From Methanocella_A sp963769045 (GTDB lineage: Archaea; Halobacteriota; Methanocellia; Methanocellales; Methanocellaceae), in the NCBI GenBank assembly GCA_963769045.1, contig CAVYKK010000029.1, positions 1 to 64,000 on the forward strand: 64,000 nt of DNA, given 5' to 3'. Below the pieces are notes generated by a model. The model saw only the letters and a program-made list of their open reading frames with translations. It ran no database searches and was not told where the DNA came from. This document shows positions 18,019 to 27,661 of this stretch, one piece after another. Numbering within the stretch: the stretch's first letter is position 1; every line of letters begins with the position of its first letter. Both the position numbers and the translations under genes were made by a program.

Positions 18019-18444
18019 TTATTGCGCAAGCTTTGCCATCTCTCTGGCGAACTTCTTCGCCCCTTCCATGTCACTTTGGTTCGGATGTCCGCCATTGAAG
18101 ATCGACGTCTTGCCCAGACAGTGGTAGTCCCCGAGCAGGATAGCGCCCTTCTTCTCCAGTGCCTTGTTCGACGCCTCGATTTCCCGGTCCTTGCTCAACC
18201 CCATGCGCCAGCAGGTGCTGAAATAGGCGACCTTCCGCCCTTTGAAATTGTTCGACTCGATGAACTTTACCATTTCCGGGCCAGGCTGCCCGCCATACCG
18301 CCCGCTGCCCAGGAAGACCACCTTAGCCACCGGGTCGAGTGATGCGGCGTTCACGTCCACTGCCTTGACGCCCAGCTCGTCTGCGATGGCGTCGGCGACT
18401 TTCTTTGTGTTGCCGGATTTGGAATAATAGATAACCTGATCCAT
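18019..18444 (-). CDS. Flavodoxin-like protein
   Basis: QVIYYSKSGNTKKVADAIAD is the FMN phosphate-binding loop at the N-terminus. The second loop GSGRYGGQPGPEM and the third FSTCWRMGLSKDREI complete a flavodoxin fold of about 141 residues. These small electron carriers bind FMN. The partner is not indicated here. The start is ATG at 18444, which puts the flavin loop at residue 5 as in relatives. The TTG at 18465 adds seven residues with no ribosome site. Confidence 0.88.
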   Translation of the reverse strand: MDQVIYYSKSGNTKKVADAIADELGVKAVDVNAASLDPVAKVVFLGSGRYGGQPGPEMVKFIESNNFKGRKVAYFSTCWRMGLSKDREIEASNKALEKKGAILLGDYHCLGKTSIFNGGHPNQSDMEGAKKFAREMAKLAQ

Positions 18445-18588
18445 AAAGTAGTACTTGTTTACCAATGACCATTAATGTTACCTCATCCGGCAATTATGAT
18501 GTGATGTTCTATGAAATGCGGTCTTGTTGGTTGGGCTTAGCTAACAGGTAATGGGCGATATTATCTGATTATTACGTGCAGTGTTAGA

Positions 18589-18975
18589 TCATGCATCAGC
18601 CGGCAAAACGGATTCCACGCAGGAAACGATTTCCCTGATGCTGACAGGTTTCCTCAGAAAAGCGACGGCCCCGGCTTTCAGGGACTCCTCTCGCGTATGC
18701 TCATCAGCGCTGATGAATATGATTTTTACTCCGGGATCGATGGCCATAATTTCCCGGGTCGCCTCAATACCGGTCATCACGGGCATGCGATGGTCCATTA
18801 TTATGACCGATGGCCTCGATCGGGAGTTTTTGAACAGATCGACGGCTTCCTGGCCGTTGTATGCGATGAAACATATCGGGATGCACCGGGTTTTGAAGAT
18901 GTCCTCATAGAGACGGGTAAGTTCCCTTTCATCATCGACTATTGCTATCCCGTTCGTGCAATGTTGCTTATGCAT
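18589..18975 (-). CDS. Response regulator, single receiver domain
   Basis: A CheY-like receiver: acidic pair in IAIVDDEREL, phospho-acceptor Asp in IIMDHRMPVMTG (about residue 60), Ser in IIFISADEH, and Lys in FLRKPVS. There is no output domain, so it works by protein contact. The start codon directly abuts the stop of the histidine kinase gene, so it is the cognate regulator of that kinase. Confidence 0.92.
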   Translation of the reverse strand: MHKQHCTNGIAIVDDERELTRLYEDIFKTRCIPICFIAYNGQEAVDLFKNSRSRPSVIIMDHRMPVMTGIEATREIMAIDPGVKIIFISADEHTREESLKAGAVAFLRKPVSIREIVSCVESVLPADA

Positions 18976-20061
18976 CTATGTCTCAACCCTCGGTAACATG
19001 ACGATGAACCTTGAACCCTTCGTATAATCGCCAGAGACACGGTCCTCCACGATTATCATGCCTTCGAAATCTTCGATGAGCAGCTTGATGAAGTAAAAGC
19101 TGAAGCCGATCCCCTTTGCTTTTTCGCCTTCCAGGCCGAATTGTTCGAACAGGTATTTCATTTCTGCGCGGCTCATGCCCGGGCCGTTATCTTCGATAGT
19201 GACCCGGCAGTAATCTTTCCCTTCCATTCTCGTCTCATCCAGCCCCATCCAGATCTCTGTGGGCCTTGGCGAGCGCTTGATGGTTTGCCCGATCAGGCTG
19301 GAAAAAAGGTTTTTCAGTAGCCGGTTAGCCATCACCTTGCAGCCAGTGACCGGAGTATAATTGATTTTTATGTCCATGCCCGCTATATCTAAAAACTCTT
19401 TTTTTGCGTCGGACAGCGCCTGCCCGACGTCGATCATTATAGACTGCCCCACATCGGTCTTAATGTCGGAAATATCCTTAATTCGGTCAACCAGCCTCGT
19501 ACAATTGTGCAGTGTCTCAATAGCCCTGCCGAGTAATGGCCGGTCTGCTTCCCCGATCTTTTCATTAATAATCTCGAGCTGGCCGAGGGCTATCTGTAGC
19601 TGGTTGTACATGTCGTGGCCAATTAGATCGGCGTATAGCTCTGATTTTGTTATCTCCTTCCTTAGCGCGGCCTCTATCTCCTTTATCGGCGATATATCCA
19701 GCAGCAGCTCGAACGAGCTAATATACCTCCCGTCCTTGTCCATTAGCGGTTTTGCCGTTGCCAGAACCCACCGGTAGGCGCCGTCCTTCGTTTTAAGCCT
19801 GAAGGCGTACTCTCCGCCTATGCCACTGTGCCGGCGTTGCAGCGCTGTTTTAACGATGACAGTATCCTCTGCATCCGTAAAGTCGTAGAGCTTATGGCCG
19901 ATGATCTCTTCCCCGGGTCGTCCCAGCATCCCGGCCAGTATCTCGTTGAGAAAAACGATATCATCGTCTGCATTCAGGACAAATATGCCCTGTCCGGCCT
20001 CCTCCACGATAAGACGATAGAGTTCGTCACGACTGGGAGGATATGGATCAGGTCCGGGCAT
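18976..20061 (-). CDS. PAS-domain sensor histidine kinase
   Basis: A soluble kinase of 361 residues. An N-terminal PAS domain (about 12-130; GIFVLNADDDIVFLNEILAG) is followed by a dimerisation/phospho-acceptor helix with His in LIGHDMYNQLQIALGQLEII (about residue 150). The HATPase domain (about 235-358) has EDNGPGM (G1) and GIGFSFYFIKLLIEDFEG. No membrane segment is present, so it senses a cytoplasmic signal. The N-box is unusual (NLFSSLIGQTIK), lacking the usual second Asn. This type with H-D-M/L-x-N-Q is widespread in methanogens. The receiver partner follows without a gap. Confidence 0.92.
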   Translation of the reverse strand: MPGPDPYPPSRDELYRLIVEEAGQGIFVLNADDDIVFLNEILAGMLGRPGEEIIGHKLYDFTDAEDTVIVKTALQRRHSGIGGEYAFRLKTKDGAYRWVLATAKPLMDKDGRYISSFELLLDISPIKEIEAALRKEITKSELYADLIGHDMYNQLQIALGQLEIINEKIGEADRPLLGRAIETLHNCTRLVDRIKDISDIKTDVGQSIMIDVGQALSDAKKEFLDIAGMDIKINYTPVTGCKVMANRLLKNLFSSLIGQTIKRSPRPTEIWMGLDETRMEGKDYCRVTIEDNGPGMSRAEMKYLFEQFGLEGEKAKGIGFSFYFIKLLIEDFEGMIIVEDRVSGDYTKGSRFIVMLPRVET

Positions 20062-20279
20062 TATATCAACAATAATGAATTATGTTATTATTATAAAAAT
20101 ATGTAGCGTTTTACGGACAGGAGATATAACAACCTGCCGAATGCTCCTGCTGTCACCAGACTTACACATCTGCATCCGGAGAAGATTCAACCCAAATCTT
20201 CTCCCGGAACAGCAAAAAGCGTATATCTCCCCTCGACCATCTGCTATTATTGAATTCGCCTGATGCGAGGGCATGAAAA

Positions 20280-20570
20280 ATGGTCGATTTTTACAAGTTC
20301 TACTGCGAGGGTTGCGGCTATACAGCCATGGTCTCAGGCAAGAACGGCCGGGGCGACTTCGACGAGGGCATGACGATCCTCTGTGAAGACTGCAAGGAAC
20401 TGTACGAGATCGAGCCGGAGAGCGCATACACAATTAAAAAGAGCTCGCACCGCATGCTCCGCTGCCCCCAGCACTTTGCCCACAGGATAAAGGTGTGGAC
20501 CTTCCCGGGCCCCTGTCCGAAGTGCGGTCAGCCCATCAAGAAAGGCGATCATGTAATCAGCTGGGATTGA
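20280..20570 (+). CDS. Small zinc-ribbon protein
   Basis: A 96-residue protein with two cysteine knuckle pairs in the N-terminal half (FYCEGCGYTA, ILCEDCKELY) and a third near the end (GPCPKCGQPI) plus Cys/His in RCPQHFAH. It probably binds two zinc ions, the pattern of rubredoxin-like/zinc-ribbon adaptor proteins. GAGGGCATGA upstream can serve as ribosome binding site. It is a single gene, convergent with the PAS regulator. The function is unknown. Confidence 0.75.
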   Translation: MVDFYKFYCEGCGYTAMVSGKNGRGDFDEGMTILCEDCKELYEIEPESAYTIKKSSHRMLRCPQHFAHRIKVWTFPGPCPKCGQPIKKGDHVISWD

Positions 20571-20636
20571 GCAGGATGGCTTTTATCGGAGGAGTTCCAT
20601 CTCCAGAAAATGCCAGGATTTACGCCATTCGATACG

Positions 20637-22439
20637 TTAGTTTGTTTTGCGTTTCGTGATGTCTCGTGTCACGCCCTGGAACCCGCAGAACTGCCCTTTT
20701 TCATCATATAATGGCGAGCCGTTCACCTCGACCGAGCGGATACTGCCGTCACAGTGGAACATCCGCATGTGTTCCAGGCTATACGGCCGGGGGTTCGCGA
20801 AGATGCGGCCAAACCCTTCCAGGAACCTGGGCACGTCTTCCTGTGGCATGAATTCCGTTATCACTTTGCCCAGGTAATACTCCGGGCCGTTTCCGAGGAT
20901 GTCGCGGACCTTCGGGCTTACGTAGGTGAACTTTGCCGCCCGGTCCATCTCCCAGACGATGTCGTTGACGTTCTCGATAGTGTTGCGCAGTTTTTCCTTG
21001 GCTATGCGAAGCGCTTCCTCGACCTGTTTGCGCGCGGTGATGTCCCGGATGATGCCCCGATATCCCCTGAAGTCACCCTGCCCGCCGTATACGACGACAG
21101 CGTTGGCTTCCACGGTGACCTCGTGCCCATCCTTATGCAATACGTAGGTCTCCTGCAGGCTGTAGGGCGCAGGCTCATTGAAAAGTCGTCCGAGCTGATC
21201 GGTGATTACTTTCTCGTGGGCCGGCGACAGGAACGCCACGATGGTATTGCCGATGAACTCCGACGGTTCGTAGCCCAACATGTCCCTTATTTTGGGACTG
21301 ATGTAAGTAAAACGCCCTTCTGCGTCTATCTCCCAGGCCACGTCGTTGATGTTTTCGACCAGGTTGCGATACTTCTCCTCTGCCAGCCGAAGTGCTTCCT
21401 CGGCCCGTTTGCGGACGGTGATGTCCCGTGTCACGCCGCGGTATCCCAGGAAACGGCCTGCCTCGTCGAACAGCGGCGTGCCGTTCACCTCAACTGCGAC
21501 CTCATGCCCGTCCTTGTGCAAATAGTTGGCCTCTTTCATCTTCAGGGATTGCGGCTCGGCCAGAGTTTCTGTGATCTGTGCCATGGTCGCTTGTCGGGCA
21601 GAAGGCTTCAGGAATTGGTCCATGGTCTTGCCGATCATCTCACGAGGTTCGTAGCCCAGCATATGGACGACCGATGGTGAAAGATAAGTAAAGCGGCCTT
21701 CTGCGTCGACTTCCCATATCGTGTCATTAATGTTCTCGACCAGGTTGCGGTACTTCTCCTCGCTCGCTTTCAGCGCGCTCTCGTAGCTGATCCGCCGGGC
21801 TGCCTCAGCCTCAAGGTCGGCCGTGCGCTCTTTCACCCGGACCTCCAGCTCACCCCGCTCCTTCCGCAGAGCTTCTTCGGCTTCGACACGCGCCGTGATA
21901 TCGCTCATGATCAGCGTGGCGCCGGTTTCCCCGTCCTCGAAGACAGTAGGCATGGATTTTAGTATGAAGTGATAGCCCTTTGTCATGCCGGGATAGAACA
22001 CGTCCACAGATCCTTCGTTACCACCCAGCGCCGCTGTGACGTATGGCATGAGCGGAGGGTTCGTCTGCAGGGAAAGCGCATAATTTTGCAGATTTTTCAT
22101 GAAGACGTCCTCCCGGCGCAGGCCGGTTATTTCGAGGAACGGTTCATTCACGTACCTGGCTCTCAGGTCCTTATCGAGCGTGATGATCAAGTCCGTTGAA
22201 TAACTTAGCATCGCCGAGATAGGGACCCGCTGAGAAACGGAATAGATTTTTGACCGGCCGAAAGCCCTCATGTCGACCTGCCCTGCCGCAACCAGCACCT
22301 CAAGGTATTTGGCCACCGAGTGCCGGTTCATGCCGACGGCCTTCGAGATCTCCAGAATCGTCATGTCGCGGCGACTTTCGTTTAGTGCCGCCGTGATCGT
22401 CGAGAGCTCTTTACGTTTTGCGTCCAATCTGTTTCCCAC
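20637..22439 (-). CDS. HTH regulator with four PAS domains, no kinase
   Basis: An N-terminal winged helix (DMTILEISKAVGMNRHSVAK, YLEVLVAAGQVDMRAFGRSK) is followed by four PAS/PAC domains. The first lies after the HTH. A short coiled coil (EVRVKERTADLEAEAARRIS) leads to three similar repeats, each starting LRNxxENVND/YRNLVENIND and ending in a RDITxRK PAC motif. The protein stops right after the last PAC, so no kinase follows. It is probably a one-component sensor-regulator. The start chosen is GTG at 22439, because a TATA-like box at 22496-22506 places transcription near 22475. An ATG at 22553 would lie upstream of it and encode an unlikely N-terminus. Confidence 0.82.
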   Translation of the reverse strand: MGNRLDAKRKELSTITAALNESRRDMTILEISKAVGMNRHSVAKYLEVLVAAGQVDMRAFGRSKIYSVSQRVPISAMLSYSTDLIITLDKDLRARYVNEPFLEITGLRREDVFMKNLQNYALSLQTNPPLMPYVTAALGGNEGSVDVFYPGMTKGYHFILKSMPTVFEDGETGATLIMSDITARVEAEEALRKERGELEVRVKERTADLEAEAARRISYESALKASEEKYRNLVENINDTIWEVDAEGRFTYLSPSVVHMLGYEPREMIGKTMDQFLKPSARQATMAQITETLAEPQSLKMKEANYLHKDGHEVAVEVNGTPLFDEAGRFLGYRGVTRDITVRKRAEEALRLAEEKYRNLVENINDVAWEIDAEGRFTYISPKIRDMLGYEPSEFIGNTIVAFLSPAHEKVITDQLGRLFNEPAPYSLQETYVLHKDGHEVTVEANAVVVYGGQGDFRGYRGIIRDITARKQVEEALRIAKEKLRNTIENVNDIVWEMDRAAKFTYVSPKVRDILGNGPEYYLGKVITEFMPQEDVPRFLEGFGRIFANPRPYSLEHMRMFHCDGSIRSVEVNGSPLYDEKGQFCGFQGVTRDITKRKTN

Positions 22440-22553
22440 CTGGCTGAATAGTATAGGTTCCCGAAGTATTTCAATGTTATACACCGATCGACAACTATAA
22501 ATAATTTTAAACCTGATAAGTGATTGGTTATGCCCCACAGGACTGCATGACAT

Positions 22554-22870
22554 GCAATAGCTGTCATGTAAGCCTTGTTTACCCCCAATCAGGAATAATA
22601 TCTTTTATATAGTTAGCTTGCTTGCTTTCAAATCGGAAACTATATTTATCCCCTGCTTATTAAACCCTATGGGCATAATCGGTACGATTTATTGCCGTCG
22701 GTGTTTCCGTTAGCGGAGATGCCGTCTTTGTCAGATTGCTGATATAGCGAGAAGGGGGCATATGTATTAGCACATGGTCAGTTTCATCAAAAATATACCT
22801 TGCATCGATTTTTATTTTTTATTATTCTATCGCGCACATAACAACCGTTTATAAAAACTGTTCACGGCGG
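22554..22870. promoter_or_regulatory. Upstream region of the giant surface-protein gene
   Basis: No gene is visible in this stretch. A TATA box (TTTATAAAA, 22848-22856) sits only 15 bases before the first ATG (22871) and 27 before the second (22883). If it is used, transcription would begin close to 22880, so the mRNA could be leaderless with the start at 22883. Confidence 0.45.
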
Positions 22871-25800
22871 ATGGGCATAAGAATGAGAAAGAAGAGCGGC
22901 CGTGAACCCTTTACCCCAGGAATTACTGGCATGATATGCCAGTCTAACCGCTATATCCTGTCCATCATTGTGATCTCCGCGTTACTAGTTTTGGCGGTTT
23001 CGACGACATCAGTTGTAACCATGGCCTTCGGCGCGGTTACTGGTGTGCACAACATCGACCAGCACACCGACTATACCACCATCGCAGCCGCGATAGCTAG
23101 CGCCAACCCGGGCGACACCATCGTGGTGGACAGTGGCACTTATGTGGAAAACATTGAGATCGATAAGTCGATCACACTGACTGGCAGCGGCGCGACGAAA
23201 CCGGTAATAGACGGCCAGGATAGCGATGGTATCGTCCTGTCGGCTGACTACGTGACCATCCGCGGGTTCAACATTACCAATTGCAACAATGGGATCTACG
23301 TTAACTCTGTCGGAGATAACGAGATCCGGGACTGCAATATTACAGATTGCGGCTATGCTGGCATATTCCTCCGGTATAGCGAGGATAACTACCTAGCGAA
23401 CAATAACGTGACGTCGAACAACAACGGCATCTACATCCAGGATTCGATTGAAAACTTGGTCGTCGGGAACAACGTGAGCGGTAACCAAGAGTATGGCATC
23501 AGGCTCAGGTACGAGAGCTTTGACAATGTGATTTACCAGAATATCCTGATGGATAATAATTATAGGAATGCTTATTCGATTGACGGCAACTGCTGGAACT
23601 CTACAGACATACTAAGCTACCAGTACCGCAGGGAGACCTATACTAATAATACCGGCAACTACTGGGGGAATTATGAGGGGCCGGACCTCAATCGTGACGG
23701 CATCGGCGATGCACCCGGGATCGTCAGCAGCGGTGAGTCTGGTTATATTTATGATTATTATCCGATGATCCTAGACCTTCCCGCGCCCCCGAAGGCCAGT
23801 TTCACGACAAGCGTGACCTGCGATTACGCATCGTTTAGTGTACAATTTACTGACTCAAGCACGCGTGACCCGATGTCGTGGCACTGGGAGTTCGGCGACG
23901 GGGCAACGTCCGACCTGCAGAACCCTGTCCATGTCTATTCAACCCCGGGCACATACACTGTAAGCCTCACAGTGACTAACGCCTTTGGTAGCAATACTGC
24001 CAGAATGGCGGACACCGGGAAATGCATTGTCGCCCTGCAGCCGCTGCCATCGCCGCTTACGGTCGAATGGGCAGCGGCCTATCCCCTGGCAGAGGTTACG
24101 GGCTCTAACATGTATGGCGTCGCCGGAGCGAGCGATGGCGGCTTTGCCCTGGCAGGCTATTCCATGGGAGCAAACAGTGGCCTCCGCCTGATAAAGGCAA
24201 ATGCCGGTGGCAACGAGGTCTGGAACCAAATCTATACGACCTACGGCCTGGGATCCGGAAGCAGCCTTGTACCGGAAGACGACGGCGGATTCACCGTTGC
24301 CGGCGAGGGCCCGACCGGCCTGATAACTGTGACACGGACGCATGCCGACGGCTCGGTCAACTGGACCACAGCGCTTGCGGACACTAACGGCAACGATCCG
24401 GGCATCGCGCACACTGCGGATAGCGGCTATGTGGTCGTCGGCTCGCGATCGTTCTACAGGAATTCCGGGGGCTTTTCCGGCTCGTACCCGAACGTATACC
24501 TGGCGAAACTCAACCCCGATGGCACCTGGGCATGGGAGAAGACCCTGGGCTTTTTCCTCGCGCCACTATGGCAGACCTATCCCTCCCATTGTGCCGGACA
24601 CGCCGTCCAACAGACCGATGACAGCGGATATGTCATTGCGGGGTGGCTCGATCTGGTAGGCATGGCCGGCGACCAGTACCTGATAAAAACGGACGACAAT
24701 GGCAACTTCCAGTGGAATTCGACCTACGGCGAAGACGGCATCGATGACGGCGGACGGTCAGTCCTCCAGACGGCGGACGGCGGCTACCTGGTCATCGGTT
24801 ACACATGGACAGAGAACGCCGAAGGCGACCCGATCGAGAACGCCTTGTTGACCAAATGGTCGTCCGGCGGCGTCAGGGAATGGTACAAGACCTACACAGG
24901 CTACAATTATCGGACTACAGGCGACTCGCTGATATCCGATGGCAACGGCGGCTTCATTATCGCCGGGCAGACGACTACTCCAGACGGGGTCAACCGTCCC
25001 TACCTGATCGGTGTGGATGAGAACGGCGATTCCATATGGGAGGCGGTGCTTAACTTCAGTATTCTCGATCACCTGTCCGTCGCGCCGGCCGGGGGCGACG
25101 ACTTCGTCATCGGCGGCTCCAGGGCGGACGGTTCCGGCAACAACGAGGCTTTCATGATTAAGATCGGCGTGTCGACCTCTACGCCGCTGCCCATCCACAA
25201 CAGCCGTTCCGGGCTCAGCTACAACACCATCACCGAAGCGATCACGGCAGCAGAGGCAGGCGACACCATCGTCGTTGACAGCGGCACCTACGTGGAGAAC
25301 GTAGAAATTGATAAGGCGCTGACGCTGACGGGCCGCAACACGGGTGCGGGCCTGCCGAAGGTGGACGCCTCGGGCTATGACTACGCCATTTACGTCGGGG
25401 CGGACGGTTCCACGGTGAGCGGCTTCAATGTGACCAATGCAGACGCCGGCATCGAGGTCGGCGCAAGCCATGTCAGTGTGACAGGAAACCTGGCCATCGG
25501 CTGCACCGAGTACGGTATCACCCTCGACGATGGCACGCACTATAATTTAGTGACGGACAACACGGTCTGCTGCCCGGACGCCGACGGCATCATGCTGACG
25601 GGCACGACGAATCATAACGATGTGACGGACAACACGGTCACGGGCAATGCCTATGGGATCCGCCTGTACTACTCGGGCGGCACCATTCCCGTCTACAATA
25701 ACATCACAGGCAATGATCTCAACCTCAACGAGGTCGGCATAAGGCTTCAGAATGTTTATTATAACAATATCACGGACAACGTGATCAGCGGCTGCGACTA

Positions 25801-27661
25801 CTCGGGTATAGAGCTTACTTCGTCCAGCTACAACAACCTGACGGGTAACGCCATAACAGATAGCGCCGGCGGCATTTACACGTACTCATCCTACGAGAAC
25901 ACCTTTGCCGCGAATAGCATTACAGGCAACACGAACGGCATAACCCTCGAAGGCTCGAACGGGGTCCTGACCGGGAACGTGCTCGCCGGTAACAACGTCG
26001 GCATATACCTCAAGTATTGCTCGGACACCGTGGTCTGGCTGAACAGGCTGAGCAACACCCTGAACTTCAAGATCGACGGCACTGGCACCAACTTCTGGAA
26101 CTCCTCGACGCTGAGAGGATACGAGTATAACGGGAACCACTTCGTAAGCTATGTCGGCAACTACTGGAGCGACTATTCGGGCCCGGACAGCGACAACGAC
26201 GGCATCATCGACACGGTCCGAACGCTGGCATCCGGCAACGTCGACAGGTACCCGGTGCTCCTGGCATTCCCCGCCACCACCACGCCTGCTGTGGCCCTGC
26301 CTGTACTGGAGTTCAGCGTGGCCTCAGCTACCGCCAACGAGGGCGCCACCGCTCACATCATGCTGCACCGCACCGGCGATACGAGCGATTATTCGTATGT
26401 CAAGGTCTCGTACATCGGCGGCACCGCTATCCGGGGCGTGAACTACACGTTCGCCAACGTGACGATCACCTTCGAGCCCGGCCAGGCAGACTCCGGCTTC
26501 GACGTCGGCCTGCCCTCCAACGGCGTGATCGAGGCAGTCGACACCTACGTCAACTTCAGCCTCTCCGATCCGAGCAATGCTATTATCGGCCCTCAGGCGA
26601 AGTTCAACCTCACCATCCATGACACCACCGTACCTGCGGAAAACACGCCGCCGGTCACAGTCTGTACGCTGACCGGTACGGCAGGCATCGGCGGCTGGAA
26701 CACCAGCAACGTCGCGGTGGACCTGGATGCGTCCGATGCGGGAGGCAGCGGCGTCGCGAACGTGTCCTACAAGCTGGACAGCGCTGCGTGGATCACCACC
26801 AGCGGCTCGCACGTCACGTTCACGATCACCACGAACGGCATCCACACGCTCCTGTACAACAGCACAGACGCGGCGGGCAACCGCGAGGCCGCGAAGACAA
26901 AGACCATCAAGATCAACAAGGTGTTCTACCCGGTCTCGCTCTCACCCGCTAACGGGACGAGCGACGTGTCGCTTAATGCGCAGGTCCGGGCAACCTTCAA
27001 CGCTCAGATCGGGCTCGCCCCGGTCACCATCACGCTGGAGGACCAGGCAGGCCACCGGGTCCCGGGAACCGTCTCAAAATCAGGCAAGGTGCTGACCTTC
27101 ACCCCGCGTGACCCGCTGGCCAGCCTGACCGAATACACGGCCACCCTCTCCAGCACGGAAGAATCGGTGCCCGTGGCCTATACGTGGATCTTCACGACCA
27201 TGGCCCCCGACGAGGCCAGTATCGTCGCGATCGATGGCCCGGATCCTCTGGTGATCGACGAGGAACACCTGCAGCCGTTCACGCTGACCGTGACCGTCAG
27301 GAACATGGGCCTGGACACGTGGAAGGCCGGTAACCACCTTGTCTTCTTCAACGCGTTTCGGTCGGGCGACTACTGGAACTACGGCAACGGTACCCCGAAT
27401 TTCCCGGACCAGTTCTACGGGTGGGACTTCCAGCTGACCTCGGGACCCTCGTCCTCGGTCGGGCCGGGCCAGGACGCGACGTACACCTTCGCGGTGACGC
27501 CCACGACCGAAGAGTACGGTAACCTGTCGATCGGCCTGTGGATGCGGGCATCGAACGGCCACTACTTCGGCGATATGGCCATTTACCACCCCGAGGTGCG
27601 CCGGCCGGCCTTAGGTGCTACAATCCTCAAGATCGATGGGCCGGAAGGAGATGTATTATAA
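22871..27661 (+). CDS. Giant surface protein, N-terminal part
   Basis: The first 1,596 codons of what was one 14.4-kb gene. Visible in order: signal/anchor helix (about residues 28-52); right-handed beta-helix of NosD type (60-285, SITLTGSG, NYWGNYEGPD); PKD domain (307-387, WHWEFGDGATSD); a propeller-like region with repeats of GGFALAG/SGYVVVG/GGYLVIG type (395-767); a second NosD beta-helix (776-1133); Calx-beta domain (1137-1253); Ig-like domain (1259-1345); Big_5 domain (1352-1445); and an NBR1-like Ig domain with conserved aromatics (1449-1577). It ends at a stop made by a one-base shift. Such proteins are exported and form cell-surface or adhesive layers. Confidence 0.85.
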   Translation: MGIRMRKKSGREPFTPGITGMICQSNRYILSIIVISALLVLAVSTTSVVTMAFGAVTGVHNIDQHTDYTTIAAAIASANPGDTIVVDSGTYVENIEIDKSITLTGSGATKPVIDGQDSDGIVLSADYVTIRGFNITNCNNGIYVNSVGDNEIRDCNITDCGYAGIFLRYSEDNYLANNNVTSNNNGIYIQDSIENLVVGNNVSGNQEYGIRLRYESFDNVIYQNILMDNNYRNAYSIDGNCWNSTDILSYQYRRETYTNNTGNYWGNYEGPDLNRDGIGDAPGIVSSGESGYIYDYYPMILDLPAPPKASFTTSVTCDYASFSVQFTDSSTRDPMSWHWEFGDGATSDLQNPVHVYSTPGTYTVSLTVTNAFGSNTARMADTGKCIVALQPLPSPLTVEWAAAYPLAEVTGSNMYGVAGASDGGFALAGYSMGANSGLRLIKANAGGNEVWNQIYTTYGLGSGSSLVPEDDGGFTVAGEGPTGLITVTRTHADGSVNWTTALADTNGNDPGIAHTADSGYVVVGSRSFYRNSGGFSGSYPNVYLAKLNPDGTWAWEKTLGFFLAPLWQTYPSHCAGHAVQQTDDSGYVIAGWLDLVGMAGDQYLIKTDDNGNFQWNSTYGEDGIDDGGRSVLQTADGGYLVIGYTWTENAEGDPIENALLTKWSSGGVREWYKTYTGYNYRTTGDSLISDGNGGFIIAGQTTTPDGVNRPYLIGVDENGDSIWEAVLNFSILDHLSVAPAGGDDFVIGGSRADGSGNNEAFMIKIGVSTSTPLPIHNSRSGLSYNTITEAITAAEAGDTIVVDSGTYVENVEIDKALTLTGRNTGAGLPKVDASGYDYAIYVGADGSTVSGFNVTNADAGIEVGASHVSVTGNLAIGCTEYGITLDDGTHYNLVTDNTVCCPDADGIMLTGTTNHNDVTDNTVTGNAYGIRLYYSGGTIPVYNNITGNDLNLNEVGIRLQNVYYNNITDNVISGCDYSGIELTSSSYNNLTGNAITDSAGGIYTYSSYENTFAANSITGNTNGITLEGSNGVLTGNVLAGNNVGIYLKYCSDTVVWLNRLSNTLNFKIDGTGTNFWNSSTLRGYEYNGNHFVSYVGNYWSDYSGPDSDNDGIIDTVRTLASGNVDRYPVLLAFPATTTPAVALPVLEFSVASATANEGATAHIMLHRTGDTSDYSYVKVSYIGGTAIRGVNYTFANVTITFEPGQADSGFDVGLPSNGVIEAVDTYVNFSLSDPSNAIIGPQAKFNLTIHDTTVPAENTPPVTVCTLTGTAGIGGWNTSNVAVDLDASDAGGSGVANVSYKLDSAAWITTSGSHVTFTITTNGIHTLLYNSTDAAGNREAAKTKTIKINKVFYPVSLSPANGTSDVSLNAQVRATFNAQIGLAPVTITLEDQAGHRVPGTVSKSGKVLTFTPRDPLASLTEYTATLSSTEESVPVAYTWIFTTMAPDEASIVAIDGPDPLVIDEEHLQPFTLTVTVRNMGLDTWKAGNHLVFFNAFRSGDYWNYGNGTPNFPDQFYGWDFQLTSGPSSSVGPGQDATYTFAVTPTTEEYGNLSIGLWMRASNGHYFGDMAIYHPEVRRPALGATILKIDGPEGDVL

